Shown in pieces: positions 8,424 through 17,502 of a stretch of 64,000 nucleotides of DNA (position 1 is the stretch's first letter; each line of letters opens with the position of its first letter). Position numbers and translations under genes: made by a program. Under the pieces are notes generated by a model. It was not told where the DNA came from and did no database searches. It was given only the letters and a program-made list of their open reading frames with translations. The stretch is from Campylobacter suis (GTDB lineage Bacteria > Campylobacterota > Campylobacteria > Campylobacterales > Campylobacteraceae), in contig NZ_CAJHOE010000002.1 of NCBI RefSeq assembly GCF_905120475.1, positions 124,001 through 188,000 on the forward strand, read 5' to 3'.

Positions 8424-9770
8424 ATGCAAAATAGGCATTTTGATGTAGTTATCATAGGAGCTGGCACAAGCGGAACCGCGCTATTTTATGAGCTGGCAGC
8501 TTTTACAAATATAAAAAATGTTGCACTTTTGGAGAAATATGAGGGAGTTGCAACCCTAAACTCAAATGGTAGATGTAACTCACAGACAATACACTGCGGA
8601 GATATAGAGACAAATTATAGCTTTGAAAAGGCTAAGAGTGTCGCACAAATAGCTAAAATGCCAGTAAATTACGCCCTAAAGCACGGCTATGATGGGAAAT
8701 TTATGTTTGCACATCAAAAGATGGTCTTAGCCGTTGGAGACAAAGAGGTCTCAAGTATTAGAGCTAGATATGAAAAATTTAAAGAAATTTACCCATATCT
8801 TGAGCTTTATGAAAGAGAGGATCTAAAACGGATAGAACCTAGCGTAGTCTTTGAGCTAGATGGCTCAGAGCGTAAAGAGAATATCGTAGCCATGGGCACT
8901 CACAATGGTACTTATACCACAATGGACTTTGGTGCGATGTGTAACTCACTTGTAAAAAATGCCCAAATTTTAGGCGGAGAAGGCTTTAAGCTTAAGCTAA
9001 ATTGCAATGTTGAAGAGATTAAAAAAATAGGCGATACATTTTACCTAAAAACAAGCGATAAGCAAGCCATAAGCGCTAGCTATGTAGTCGTAGATGCTGG
9101 CTGTCACTCTCTTTATCTAGCACACAAAATGGGCTATGGGCTAGACCTTAGTACGCTGCCTGTGGCGGGTAGCTTTTACCTAACAAAAAAACGACTTTTA
9201 AATGGTAAAGTTTATATGGTACAAAACAATAAATTACCCTTTGCAGCGCTTCATGGCGATCCAGATATATTAGCTAGCGGTAACACTCGCTTTGGACCAA
9301 CAGCGCTTGTCATGCCAAAACTTGAGCGCTATCACGGAAACTCTAGCTTTTTGGAGTTTTTAAGCTCTTTAAAACTTGATAAAAATGTACTTGAAGTCTT
9401 TATAAATTTGATAAAAGATGCTGACATTAGGCGATATGTTTTAAGAAATTTCTTATTTGAAATTCCACTAGTAAATAAAAAGGAATTTATAAAAGATGCT
9501 AGAAAGATAGTGCCTAGCCTAAAAGAGGAGGATATATACTATGCTAGTGGGTTTGGCGGAGTAAGACCACAGGTCATAAACAGGCATACAAAGCAGCTTG
9601 AGCTTGGCGAAGGGCGCATTAGTACAAACGACGGTATAGTCTTTAATATGACGCCAAGCCCAGGAGCTACTAGCTGTTTTGACACAGCACGCCGTGACCT
9701 TTTAGAAATTTGCAAATATCTTGATAAAAATTTTGATGAGCAAAAATTTAACGAAGAGCTTTTAAGCTAA
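8424..9770 (+). CDS. mqo: Malate:quinone oxidoreductase family FAD enzyme
   Basis: 448 residues. It begins with an FAD-binding Rossmann motif (DVVIIGAGTSGTALFYEL, residues 6-23) and has the Mqo-type ALLEKYEGVATLNSNGRCNSQTIH continuation, with TLPVAGSFYL and FGPTALVMPKLERY further on. Mqo oxidises malate to oxaloacetate at the membrane, passing electrons to quinone. The reading frame opens at TTG 8412, but ATG 8424 is preferred because GGGGG (8414-8418) is placed exactly as its Shine-Dalgarno sequence. It stands alone between the divergent metE leader and a strong terminator. A related 2-hydroxyacid:quinone oxidoreductase specificity cannot be excluded. Confidence 0.85.
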   Translation: MQNRHFDVVIIGAGTSGTALFYELAAFTNIKNVALLEKYEGVATLNSNGRCNSQTIHCGDIETNYSFEKAKSVAQIAKMPVNYALKHGYDGKFMFAHQKMVLAVGDKEVSSIRARYEKFKEIYPYLELYEREDLKRIEPSVVFELDGSERKENIVAMGTHNGTYTTMDFGAMCNSLVKNAQILGGEGFKLKLNCNVEEIKKIGDTFYLKTSDKQAISASYVVVDAGCHSLYLAHKMGYGLDLSTLPVAGSFYLTKKRLLNGKVYMVQNNKLPFAALHGDPDILASGNTRFGPTALVMPKLERYHGNSSFLEFLSSLKLDKNVLEVFINLIKDADIRRYVLRNFLFEIPLVNKKEFIKDARKIVPSLKEEDIYYASGFGGVRPQVINRHTKQLELGEGRISTNDGIVFNMTPSPGATSCFDTARRDLLEICKYLDKNFDEQKFNEELLS

Positions 9771-9782
9771 ATCTTTAAGAGC

Positions 9783-9822
9783 ACTAACTAACACTAAGTT
9801 TATAAGTGTTAGTTAGTTTTTT
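9783..9822. terminator. Strong bidirectional terminator between mqo and the rluB-like gene
   Basis: A perfect 13-bp stem (ACTAACTAACACT at 9783-9795; AGTGTTAGTTAGT at 9805-9817) with a 9-base loop and a T6 run to 9822. It serves mqo on the plus strand and the convergent pseudouridine synthase on the minus. The arms are built from the ACTAAC/GTTAGT word that recurs through the next 4 kb. Confidence 0.88.
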
Positions 9823-9823
9823 G

Positions 9824-10597
9824 TTAGTAGTAAATTTTATTTACTTTTATAAAATCTCTTAAGTCGTCATATTCGCTGTTATTAAAATATCGCCACTTAC
9901 CCTCTTTTAAAGTCCCAAGATCAACCCTGCCAAATGCAACACGCTTTAGCTCTACAACCTCAAGATCAAAATAGCCAAAAAACCGCCTTAGCTCACGATT
10001 TTTACCCTCATTTATCATAACTCGAAGTTTGGTATAACCACCACTACTACCAAAGATATCAAATGCCACAAATGGCTTAAATTCCATTGATTTTATGGCA
10101 GTTTTGGCATGTGCGCCTTTAGTTGCATCAGCTGCAAAAAATCCTTCTCTCATAGCGGTTTTTACCTCTTCAGTTATCTCACCTTTTACCTTAAGATAAT
10201 ATTCGCGTTCTATATCGCTTGCCATAAGTGCCGTTGCGATAGCTGGGGCGTCCGTTAGTAACAGCAAACCCTCACTTGCAAAGTCAAGTCGCCCAATACT
10301 AACAAATTTTGATAAACCGTTAGGTAAGTTATCATATATCGTTTTTCGTCCACGATCATCTTTTTTAGTTACTAACTCACCCTTTTGTTTATGATAGACA
10401 ATCATCGTAAAATCCTTTTTGAGTCTTACGAGACGCCCATTTATTTTTACTTTATCATCATCACTAACACTAACACCAAGCTCACTAACAACTCTGTTAT
10501 TAACACTAACTTTGCCCTGTCTAATAAGCTCGTCAGCCTCGCGGCGTGAGTAGTTTGTGTTATGAGATATAAATTTATTTAGACGCATTTTTTGCAT
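9824..10597 (-). CDS. rluB: RsuA/RluB-family rRNA pseudouridine synthase
   Basis: 257 residues. An N-terminal S4 RNA-binding domain (MRLNKFISHNTNYSRREADELI..G) is followed by the catalytic domain with SIGRLDFASEGLLLLTDA, where the Asp of GRLD is the catalytic residue, and NEGKNRELRRFF near the C-terminus. The family isomerises one uridine in 23S or 16S rRNA; RluB (U2605) is the likeliest because RsuA is usually shorter in this region, but specificity is inferred. It shares one base with kdsD, so it is probably co-transcribed. Codon choice is rich in GTT AGT pairs. Confidence 0.88.
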   Translation of the reverse strand: MQKMRLNKFISHNTNYSRREADELIRQGKVSVNNRVVSELGVSVSDDDKVKINGRLVRLKKDFTMIVYHKQKGELVTKKDDRGRKTIYDNLPNGLSKFVSIGRLDFASEGLLLLTDAPAIATALMASDIEREYYLKVKGEITEEVKTAMREGFFAADATKGAHAKTAIKSMEFKPFVAFDIFGSSGGYTKLRVMINEGKNRELRRFFGYFDLEVVELKRVAFGRVDLGTLKEGKWRYFNNSEYDDLRDFIKVNKIYY

Positions 10598-11559
10598 TAT
10601 TTTAATCCTAAACTTGTTAAATCATGAATATGAATCACGCCTTTTACTTTACCTTCGCTAGCAATGATAAGAAGCTGAATTTTAAACCTTTCTATCAAGG
10701 CAAGCGCATCAATAGCAAGCATATTTTCATCATCTAGTACTTTTGGATTTTTAGTGGCATAGTTTATAGCTTTTTCGTTGATATTAAAATTTTCACTCAT
10801 CAAGGCTCGTCTAAGATCGCCATCACTTAAAACCGCAACTAACAAGCCATCTTTGTTAGTTAATAAAACATTGCCCATTTTACCGTGAGTCATCGTATCT
10901 ATAGCAAGTTTTAAACTAACATCATCACTAACGATAGGTAAATTTTGTGTTAGCATTATATCTTTTACCTTTACAAAAAGTCGCTTGCCTAGGCTGCCTC
11001 CGGGATGAAAATTAGCAAAGTCTTCGGCTTTAAAATTTCGTTTTTGCATTAAACAAACAGCTAATGCATCTCCTAGTGCCAGTGTTAGTGTTGTAGATGT
11101 TGTAGGTGCGGCATTTAAAGGGCAAGCTTCTTTACTAACATCTATGCTAACAAATGCATCACAAAATTGACCAAGCGAGCTTTGATGACTTTTTGCCATA
11201 CCAACGATACTAACACCAAAACGCTTAATGTGAGGCAAAATTTTAACTAACTCATCGCTCTCTCCGCTAAAACTGATAGCAAGCACGATATCATCTTTGC
11301 CTATCATGCCAAGGTCGCCGTGCATAGCCTCTGTCGGATGTAAGAAAAAGCTTGGCGTTCCAGTGCTTGCCAGTGTTGCGGCTATCTTTGCGCCTATATG
11401 CCCACTCTTGCCCACTCCAGTTACTACTACTTTGCCTTTTGAAGCATAAAGTAGCTCTACCGCCTGTGCAAATCCAGCTTCTAAATTTTGCGCTGCTCTT
11501 GTTAGCTCACTAGCCTCTAGCTTCAAAACTTCTTGTGCGATTTTTATAAGCTCGCTCAT
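10597..11559 (-). CDS. kdsD: Arabinose-5-phosphate isomerase (KdsD/KpsF/GutQ)
   Basis: 320 residues. An N-terminal SIS domain (VVVTGVGKSGHIGAKIAATL, then SGESDEL and a HPTEAMHGDLGM segment) is followed by two CBS domains (from about residue 205: VKDIMLTQNLPIVSDD..., and LSDGDLRRAL). The enzyme converts ribulose-5-phosphate to arabinose-5-phosphate, the first step to KDO for lipopolysaccharide. It lies in an rnj-kdsD-rluB run with 8-base or shorter gaps. Both GTTAGT and ACTAAC words appear on its coding strand in different reading frames. Confidence 0.92.
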   Translation of the reverse strand: MSELIKIAQEVLKLEASELTRAAQNLEAGFAQAVELLYASKGKVVVTGVGKSGHIGAKIAATLASTGTPSFFLHPTEAMHGDLGMIGKDDIVLAISFSGESDELVKILPHIKRFGVSIVGMAKSHQSSLGQFCDAFVSIDVSKEACPLNAAPTTSTTLTLALGDALAVCLMQKRNFKAEDFANFHPGGSLGKRLFVKVKDIMLTQNLPIVSDDVSLKLAIDTMTHGKMGNVLLTNKDGLLVAVLSDGDLRRALMSENFNINEKAINYATKNPKVLDDENMLAIDALALIERFKIQLLIIASEGKVKGVIHIHDLTSLGLK

Positions 11560-11567
11560 TATTATCC

Positions 11568-13664
11568 TTACATCACATATATTATCGGAACGATAGTTGG
11601 ATACTTTTTAACTTTTCTAAAGATATGCTTGCGTATAACTTGCCTAATCTGGCTTTCAAGCATTCTATTATCTTTTAAAAGTTCCTCTTTGACATTGCTT
11701 AAAAATTGAACCAAAATTTCTTGCATCTCGCGACTAAACTCAGCATCTTGTTTGTTTGCAACAAGTCCGTAGCTAATAACACGCGACTTTCCGATGAGCT
11801 TTTGCTCGTGACTAGAAATTTGCGCGATAATCATTACAACGCCTGCTTCGGCGAGATTTTGACGGTCGATCACAACATCGTCAGATATTTGTTTGTTGAT
11901 TTGATTATCTATAAATACCTTGCCTGTTTTTACAGTACGAACGCGCTTCATATATTTTTGGCATATCTCAACAACATCACCATCGCTCATTAAATACACA
12001 TTTCTCTCATCAACACCACAGCTTATAGCTGTCTCTTTGTGTTTTGCTATGTGGTTGTACTCCCCATGAACTGGCAAGAAAAACTTAGGTTTTACAAGTC
12101 TTACCATGAGCTTTTGCTCCTCTTGTGCAGCGTGTCCGCTAACATGAATTTCGCTAAAGTCTTGATACGCGACCTTTGCGCCTGATTTTATTAAAAAGTT
12201 TAGAACGGTTGAAACGCTACTTTCATTACCAGGAATAGCTTTTGAGCTTATTATTATCTGATCGGTTGGCTTTATCTTTATATACTTATGTTCATCAGTT
12301 GCCATGCGATAAAGTGCTGACATCGTCTCGCCTTGTGAGCCTGTAGTTACAATAAGGACTTCGTTATCTTTAAATTTACTAACCTCATTTGCATCGATAA
12401 AGATTTTTTTATCTAGCTTTATATATCCAAGCTCCATAGCCGTAAATAAATTTCGCTCCATACTTCTGCCGATAACACAAACTTTGCGGTTGTATTTAAG
12501 TCCCCACTCAATAGCTTGATATACTCGGTGTATGTTTGAGCTAAATGTGCTCATTATAACGCGACCTTTTGATTTTGAAAATATCGAATCAAATGTCTTT
12601 CCAACGCTACTTTCACTCTTTGTAAAGCCATCTCGGTAGCTATTTGTGCTATCACTCATTAAACATAGCACCCCACGCTCACCATAGTAAGCAAGCCTAC
12701 CAAGATCGGTTGGGTAACCATCTATTGGAGTATGGTCTATCTTAAAGTCTCCAGTATGAATTATCGTGCCCGCTTTTGTTGTTATGGCTAGTGCTGAAGC
12801 ATCGATAATAGAGTGAGTTATATGTATCCACTCAACTTCAAAGTCACCGATAAGATAAGGTTTGCGTTTTTCTACTGAGCGAAATAGCGAGCGTTCACTC
12901 TTAAGTCCGTGCTCTTCAAATTTATTATTTATCATGCCAAGCGGCAGTGGCGTGGCATAGATAGGGAATTTAAACTCTTTAAAGAAGTAAGGCACTGCAC
13001 CGATATGGTCTTCATGTGCGTGAGTTATGATGATGCCTGCTATCTTATCCTTTATCTTTCTTACATAATCAAAATCGGGTATAAGTATATCGACACCATG
13101 CATACTCTCACTTGGAAAACTCATGCCTATATCAACTATTATCGCACTTGTATCAGTCTCAAAGATAGTCATATTGCCACCTATCTCACCAAGACCTCCA
13201 AGCGGTATCACACGAACCTTATGATCACTTGAGTTTAGGTATTTTAATGGCTCGAGTATTAGCTGGTGAGCAGCCTCATTTGCCTGCATAGCTGAAGCTA
13301 TATCTTGTTGCCAAGGCTCATTACCATTTAGTTTAGCTGGTAAATTTTTACGAATTTTTTTCTTTTTTTCGTTTTGTTTTTGTTCTGGTTTGTTAAAATT
13401 TTGCTCTTTTTGGTTAGTATTTTTGTTAGTGTTATGCCTTTTGTTATTTTGTTTGTTAGTGTTATCTTGAGTTGTTTTTTCAGGCTTTTTGCTATCATCA
13501 AAAGGTGCTGCAAAGAAGTTATCCACAACACTTTGTGCTTGTGTGCTAACTAACGCTGTGCTTGTGTTAGTCGCGTTAGTTTGTTTGTTTTTGTTTTTTG
13601 GACGAAAGCGGCGTTTTTTATTTGCCTTGCTCGTTCCAGTTACCTCGTTATTGTTTTCGCTCAT
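11568..13664 (-). CDS. rnj: Ribonuclease J
   Basis: 698 residues. The metallo-beta-lactamase/beta-CASP core starts near residue 150 (RVIPLGGLGEIGGNM), with the zinc motif THAHEDHIGA at about 214 and HVSGHA near 530. It is the main 5-prime exo/endoribonuclease for mRNA decay in epsilonproteobacteria. A long N-terminal extension of about 145 residues, rich in N, K, T and Q (TNK, NTN repeats), precedes the core; Helicobacter RNase J has a comparable extension. The extension is encoded by repeated ACT AAC AAA codons. Its start overlaps the end of ksgA by 17 bases, indicating translational coupling. Confidence 0.95.
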   Translation of the reverse strand: MSENNNEVTGTSKANKKRRFRPKNKNKQTNATNTSTALVSTQAQSVVDNFFAAPFDDSKKPEKTTQDNTNKQNNKRHNTNKNTNQKEQNFNKPEQKQNEKKKKIRKNLPAKLNGNEPWQQDIASAMQANEAAHQLILEPLKYLNSSDHKVRVIPLGGLGEIGGNMTIFETDTSAIIVDIGMSFPSESMHGVDILIPDFDYVRKIKDKIAGIIITHAHEDHIGAVPYFFKEFKFPIYATPLPLGMINNKFEEHGLKSERSLFRSVEKRKPYLIGDFEVEWIHITHSIIDASALAITTKAGTIIHTGDFKIDHTPIDGYPTDLGRLAYYGERGVLCLMSDSTNSYRDGFTKSESSVGKTFDSIFSKSKGRVIMSTFSSNIHRVYQAIEWGLKYNRKVCVIGRSMERNLFTAMELGYIKLDKKIFIDANEVSKFKDNEVLIVTTGSQGETMSALYRMATDEHKYIKIKPTDQIIISSKAIPGNESSVSTVLNFLIKSGAKVAYQDFSEIHVSGHAAQEEQKLMVRLVKPKFFLPVHGEYNHIAKHKETAISCGVDERNVYLMSDGDVVEICQKYMKRVRTVKTGKVFIDNQINKQISDDVVIDRQNLAEAGVVMIIAQISSHEQKLIGKSRVISYGLVANKQDAEFSREMQEILVQFLSNVKEELLKDNRMLESQIRQVIRKHIFRKVKKYPTIVPIIYVM

Positions 13665-14490
13665 TTTTTGCCTTTATTATGTTGTAAATTTTTAAATATA
13701 ATAAGGCATTTAACTCATGCGGACGAATGTTTTGACTAAGCTCTAAACTCGCAAAAGCTTCATTTAAAAAAGCTTTATCGCAAATTTGGCTTAAATTTTT
13801 AAGCAAAGTCTTTCTTGGCGAGCTAAAAGAGCTCTTTAAAAAGCTCTGAAATTTTTCATACTCGCTAAAGCTTGCAAACACCCCATCAGGCGCGATTAGC
13901 TTTTGCTCTTTGCTTATCTTAAAAACTGATGACATTACCTTTGGGGCTGGTTCAAAGCACTCAGGAGCCACATCAAAAAGCAACTCCGTCTTAGCGTTAA
14001 TGTTTGCCAAAACACCAAGTGAGCTAAACTCGCTCTCCCTGCCCTTACAGGTAAATTTTATCGCGACCTCTTTTTGCACCATGGCTATCACACCAGCACA
14101 AAAGCCGTCTTTAAGTGCGTTTAGCACCATTTTTGTCGCGACATAATAAGGTAAATTTGCGACCATTATATAAGGTCTATCAAGCAAGCTACCCTGCTCA
14201 TCCCATGCTAAATTTGCATCTTTATGTATCAGTTTAAATCGTCCATCTTTGGCAAAATCTGCGAATTTTTGCTCTAAATGTGGCACGAGATCATCATCTA
14301 TCTCGTAGCTACTCACGCTATATCCGCTCTTTAATAGCCAAGAAGTTAAATCACCTAAGCCAGGCCCAATCTCCACAACTCGCCCGCCAAAATCAGGCGT
14401 CGTTTGCTTGGGTATCGCTTGGATGATCTGCGTTAAAATGCTCTCATCTTTTAAGAAATTTTGACCAAATTTTTTCTTCGCTTTTAACAT
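13648..14490 (-). CDS. ksgA: 16S rRNA dimethyladenosine transferase KsgA/RsmA
   Basis: 280 residues. The start AKKKFGQNFLKDESIL is the KsgA signature, followed by the SAM-binding VVEIGPGLGDLTSWLL, and the catalytic NLPYYVATKMV (the NLPY motif of N6-adenine methyltransferases). It dimethylates two adjacent adenines in helix 45 of 16S rRNA during small-subunit maturation. It is first in the ksgA-rnj-kdsD-rluB run; I recall the ksgA/rnj/pseudouridine-synthase order in C. jejuni. Confidence 0.96.
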   Translation of the reverse strand: MLKAKKKFGQNFLKDESILTQIIQAIPKQTTPDFGGRVVEIGPGLGDLTSWLLKSGYSVSSYEIDDDLVPHLEQKFADFAKDGRFKLIHKDANLAWDEQGSLLDRPYIMVANLPYYVATKMVLNALKDGFCAGVIAMVQKEVAIKFTCKGRESEFSSLGVLANINAKTELLFDVAPECFEPAPKVMSSVFKISKEQKLIAPDGVFASFSEYEKFQSFLKSSFSSPRKTLLKNLSQICDKAFLNEAFASLELSQNIRPHELNALLYLKIYNIIKAKNERKQ

Positions 14491-14614
14491 AATCCGCCGA
14501 TTGTATCCAAAAAATACTTACAAAAGTTTTATTAAAAGTAAATTAGTTAAAAATATAAAGTTTTTACAAACAAAATAAGCCTACTTTTGCTACAATATCC
14601 AAAAAAGGATAAAA

Positions 14615-15373
14615 ATGAACTACTTTGCAAAACGCATTATCCCTTGCCTTGATGTCAAAGACGGTCGCGTTGTAAAGGGCGTAAATTTCGTAGGACTTAT
14701 CGACGCGGGCGATCCCGTGGAGATAGCCAAACGCTACAACGAAGAGGGCGCTGATGAGCTGTGTTTTCTTGATATCACGGCCACGCACCGCGGTAACAAA
14801 ACCATCGTAGATGTCGTAGCACAGGTCGCTCGTGAGCTTTTTATCCCGCTAACCGTGGGCGGTGGCATAAGAAGCGTAGATGACATCTCGGCACTCTTAA
14901 ACGTAGGCTGTGATAAGGTGAGCCTAAACTCAGCCGCCATTCACAACCCCACTCTCATCGATGAAGCCGCGAAAAAATTTGGCTCTCAGTGTGTGGTCGT
15001 GGCGATTGACGCTAAAAAAACAGAGCAAGGCTATCATGTATTTATAAACGGTGGATGCGTGGATACTGGGCTTGACGCCTTTGAGTGGGCGAAAGAAGTT
15101 GAGAGTCGCGGAGCTGGAGAAATTTTGCTAACTTCGATGGATGCGGACGGCACGAAGGCAGGATTTGAGCTAGAGCTTACAGGGCAAATGAGCCGTGAGC
15201 TAAATATCCCAGTCATCGCAAGTGGCGGAGCTGGGAGTATGGAGCATTTTAAGGACGCATTTTTAGCGGGAGCTGACGCGGCACTGGCGGCAAGCATTTT
15301 TCACTTTAAAGAGATAGAAATTTTAGCCTTAAAACGCTATCTTAGCGAAAACGGCGTTAGTGTAAGAGTGTAA
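14615..15373 (+). CDS. hisF: Imidazole glycerol phosphate synthase subunit HisF
   Basis: 252 residues, exact family length. Starts [19 protein letters not shown], containing the catalytic Asp near residue 11; GGGIRSVDD and the second catalytic Asp region AIDAKK follow, and [10 protein letters not shown] forms the phosphate site. HisF is the cyclase half of IGP synthase, using ammonia channelled from HisH. No other his gene lies nearby. A -10 (TACAAT) is about 20 bases before the AAAAGG Shine-Dalgarno sequence. Less AT-rich than its neighbours. Confidence 0.97.
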   Translation: MNYFAKRIIPCLDVKDGRVVKGVNFVGLIDAGDPVEIAKRYNEEGADELCFLDITATHRGNKTIVDVVAQVARELFIPLTVGGGIRSVDDISALLNVGCDKVSLNSAAIHNPTLIDEAAKKFGSQCVVVAIDAKKTEQGYHVFINGGCVDTGLDAFEWAKEVESRGAGEILLTSMDADGTKAGFELELTGQMSRELNIPVIASGGAGSMEHFKDAFLAGADAALAASIFHFKEIEILALKRYLSENGVSVRV

Positions 15374-15396
15374 ATTTAAGTTTTAAGCTTAAATTT
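15372..15396 (+). terminator. AT-only hairpin after hisF
   Basis: AAATTTAAG (15372-15380) and CTTAAATTT (15388-15396) form a 9-bp stem overlapping the hisF stop codon, followed by TTA. Weak as a terminator because of its low GC content. Confidence 0.4.
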
Positions 15397-15438
15397 TAGA
15401 CGCTAAACGCTCAATTAAAAACTTCAGCAAGGAAAAAT

Positions 15439-16125
15439 ATGAGAAAAATCGGACTAATAGCCGGAATGAGTTACGAATCAAGTGTGAGCTATTATATAGG
15501 CATAAACAAGCTTATAAACGAGCGTTTGGGCGGTTTAAATAGTGCTGAAATTTTACTGAGTAGTCTAAATTTTGAACCGATCGAAAAAGCCCAAAGGCAA
15601 AATGAGTGGCAAAAAGCAGGTGAAATTTTGGCAGGTCACGCAAAAATTTTAGAACTTGGCGGAGCGGATTTTATTTTAATATGCACAAACACCATGCACA
15701 AAGTCTATGACATGGTCCAAAATAGCGTAAAAATCCCTATCTTACATATCGCCACAGCCACATTAACAACCCTACAAAATGCCAAAGTAAAAAGCGTTTT
15801 GCTACTTGGCACAAGCTATACTATGCGTGAAAATTTTTATAAAGAAGTGCTTGTAAATGGCGGTGTAAATGTAGTAGTTCCAAATGAAAATGATATGAAA
15901 TTTATAAATGATACAATTTTTAATGAGCTTTGTAAGGGCGAGATCACGCAAGTCACCAAAAATCGCTTTTTGCAAATCATAAAATCTCACTCTAATGAGA
16001 TTAGCGGAGTGATTTTGGGCTGTACTGAAATCGGACTTTTGATAGAGCAAAAAGACAGCGAAATTTTGCTTTTTGATACTACACAAATCCACATAGAACA
16101 AGCTGTAAATTTGGCGTTGTCGTAA
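15439..16125 (+). CDS. Aspartate/glutamate racemase family protein (YgeA/RacX type)
   Basis: 228 residues. The N-terminus MRKIGLIAGMSYESS, the first catalytic-cysteine motif ICTNTMHK (Cys82) and the second LGCTEI (Cys195) are diagnostic of the Asp/Glu racemase superfamily. The GMS-ES form resembles YgeA/RacX broad-spectrum amino-acid racemases rather than the GGMGP type at the left edge of the window. Start ATG follows AAGGA. It lies 65 bases after hisF and may be co-transcribed. The substrate cannot be told from sequence. Confidence 0.88.
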   Translation: MRKIGLIAGMSYESSVSYYIGINKLINERLGGLNSAEILLSSLNFEPIEKAQRQNEWQKAGEILAGHAKILELGGADFILICTNTMHKVYDMVQNSVKIPILHIATATLTTLQNAKVKSVLLLGTSYTMRENFYKEVLVNGGVNVVVPNENDMKFINDTIFNELCKGEITQVTKNRFLQIIKSHSNEISGVILGCTEIGLLIEQKDSEILLFDTTQIHIEQAVNLALS

Positions 16126-16305
16126 GTTTGATTTTATGATTTTTTTATATAATCCATTTTTATTAAATTTTACCAAACGTGTTCTTTTACAAAATGATGA
16201 TACAATATTTTTAAATTGTATATGGACTACTGCCACCTTAACGCAAGTGTTTTTAAGCATATAAATTTAGTCTTAAAGACCAACTTAGTCAAAAACATAA
16301 AAATT

Positions 16306-16675
16306 TTATTTATCTAAAATTTGGATTAAATTATTTGCTATGTCACAACTATTTTCCCAAATTTCTTTAAAATCTTGATTTAAACGAGTATTTGCGTCTT
16401 TTTGCTAAGCAAACAAGCCTTTGTGAGAAAATATGTAGCTTTATCATAATCCGAGATAGAAAAAATATATTCCAATATTTGCACAACTTAGCATGTCATT
16501 ATTTTGACATGAGCTTATTATACGCTCAACATCTGCTTGATCACCCTTAGTATTAAGATTTAAACTACTTAAATTTTGACAACCTAAATCATCTCCACCA
16601 TCGCAAGATTTTTATATAAAATTGTATTGCCTTATCTAAATTTTGCTTTGTTTCTTGTGCTTTTTCATTTTTTGT
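16306..16675 (-). pseudogene. Decayed cysteine-rich Sel1-repeat protein fragment
   Basis: The 710-base gap between the racemase and the next gene holds no intact gene. On the minus strand, joining at least three frames gives NLDKAIQFYIK / SCDGGDDLGCQNLSSL...CQNNDMLSCANIG / DYDKATYFLTKACLLS / DFKEIWENSCDIANN..., ending at TAA 16308-16306. The spacing of SCDGGD-LGCQNL and DKA..FLTKAC is the pattern of Sel1-like cysteine-rich repeat (Hcp-like) proteins, usually exported. No signal peptide or long frame remains, so this is a relic with several frameshifts. The flanks 16126-16305 and 16676-16836 show only AT-rich sequence. Confidence 0.7.
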
Positions 16676-16836
16676 CCTTTAAAAATTATCCTACATTTTA
16701 CATATGCTTATAAAGTGCTTTTTTGGTTGCAAATTTATTAAAATTTAGACTGATTTTATATCATTTTGTACGCCACGATAGCTAAAATTTATCACTATTT
16801 TGCTATTATTTTAACTATTTTAAAATGAGAGAAAAA

Positions 16837-17502
16837 ATGAGTAGATTGATAGTGTGTGCTGGGAAGAGTGAGAGTTTTGAGTTTGCCGTGCCAATCGGTA
16901 TCGGACTAGTGGATAGTGCGATACGGCTAAGTAAAATTTTAACCAAACTCACCCTTTTTGATGAGCTAAAATGTGCGAAAATTTCAAGCGAAATCTTTCA
17001 AGAAATTTTGGCCACCGAGTATATCAAGTGTGAAATTTTGGCTAAATTCCTTGATAGACAAAGCAAAAATGGTAAGAAATTTTTGCCAAGCGAGGTTGTG
17101 TTTATAGGTACGGCTGGGCTTTATGATAGCGGAGAGTTGTTTGAAATTTTTGAGTATAAAAACGCTGCAAACATCGAAATTTCACTACTTGATGATAAGT
17201 CTTATGTGCCAGTTCCACAAGAAATTTTTAGCGATGTTTCACGAGAAACATTTATAAACTCATCAAATTTCATCACAAAAGACAAAGAGAGTGCAAAAAA
17301 GCTTCACAATCTGGGTGCAAAAGCGGAGAATATGGAGCTATTTTCCGTGCTAAAAACAGCCGAAAATTTTCATATCCCAGCTCGCGGCATACTCATCGCG
17401 ACAAATTTTTGTGAGCCAAACGCACACGCACAGTTTATCAAAAATCACGCCCTAGCCAAAGATATGCTCACGCATTACTTAGAAATCGAAGGAATAATTT
17501 GA
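16837..17502 (+). CDS. Purine-nucleoside-phosphorylase-like protein
   Basis: 221 residues from the preferred ATG at 16837, which has AGAGAAA upstream; an in-frame ATG at 16825 lacks a Shine-Dalgarno sequence. The C-terminal part, [28 protein letters not shown], follows the phosphorylase-superfamily pattern (E-M-E..A...A......P....R.ISD), and [12 protein letters not shown] resembles the G-T-AG strand. The otherwise conserved His/Asp base-binding residues are not evident, so the activity is uncertain. The stop overlaps the TTG start of rlmN (TTGA). The position just before rlmN matches the C. jejuni gene I recall there as a conserved hypothetical. Confidence 0.6.
   Translation: MSRLIVCAGKSESFEFAVPIGIGLVDSAIRLSKILTKLTLFDELKCAKISSEIFQEILATEYIKCEILAKFLDRQSKNGKKFLPSEVVFIGTAGLYDSGELFEIFEYKNAANIEISLLDDKSYVPVPQEIFSDVSRETFINSSNFITKDKESAKKLHNLGAKAENMELFSVLKTAENFHIPARGILIATNFCEPNAHAQFIKNHALAKDMLTHYLEIEGII

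Noticed and set aside
15802-16260. A 152-codon open frame on the minus strand overlapping the racemase
   Set aside because: It is mostly antisense to the YgeA-type racemase, has no Shine-Dalgarno support and reads as low-quality Cys/Phe/Lys sequence.
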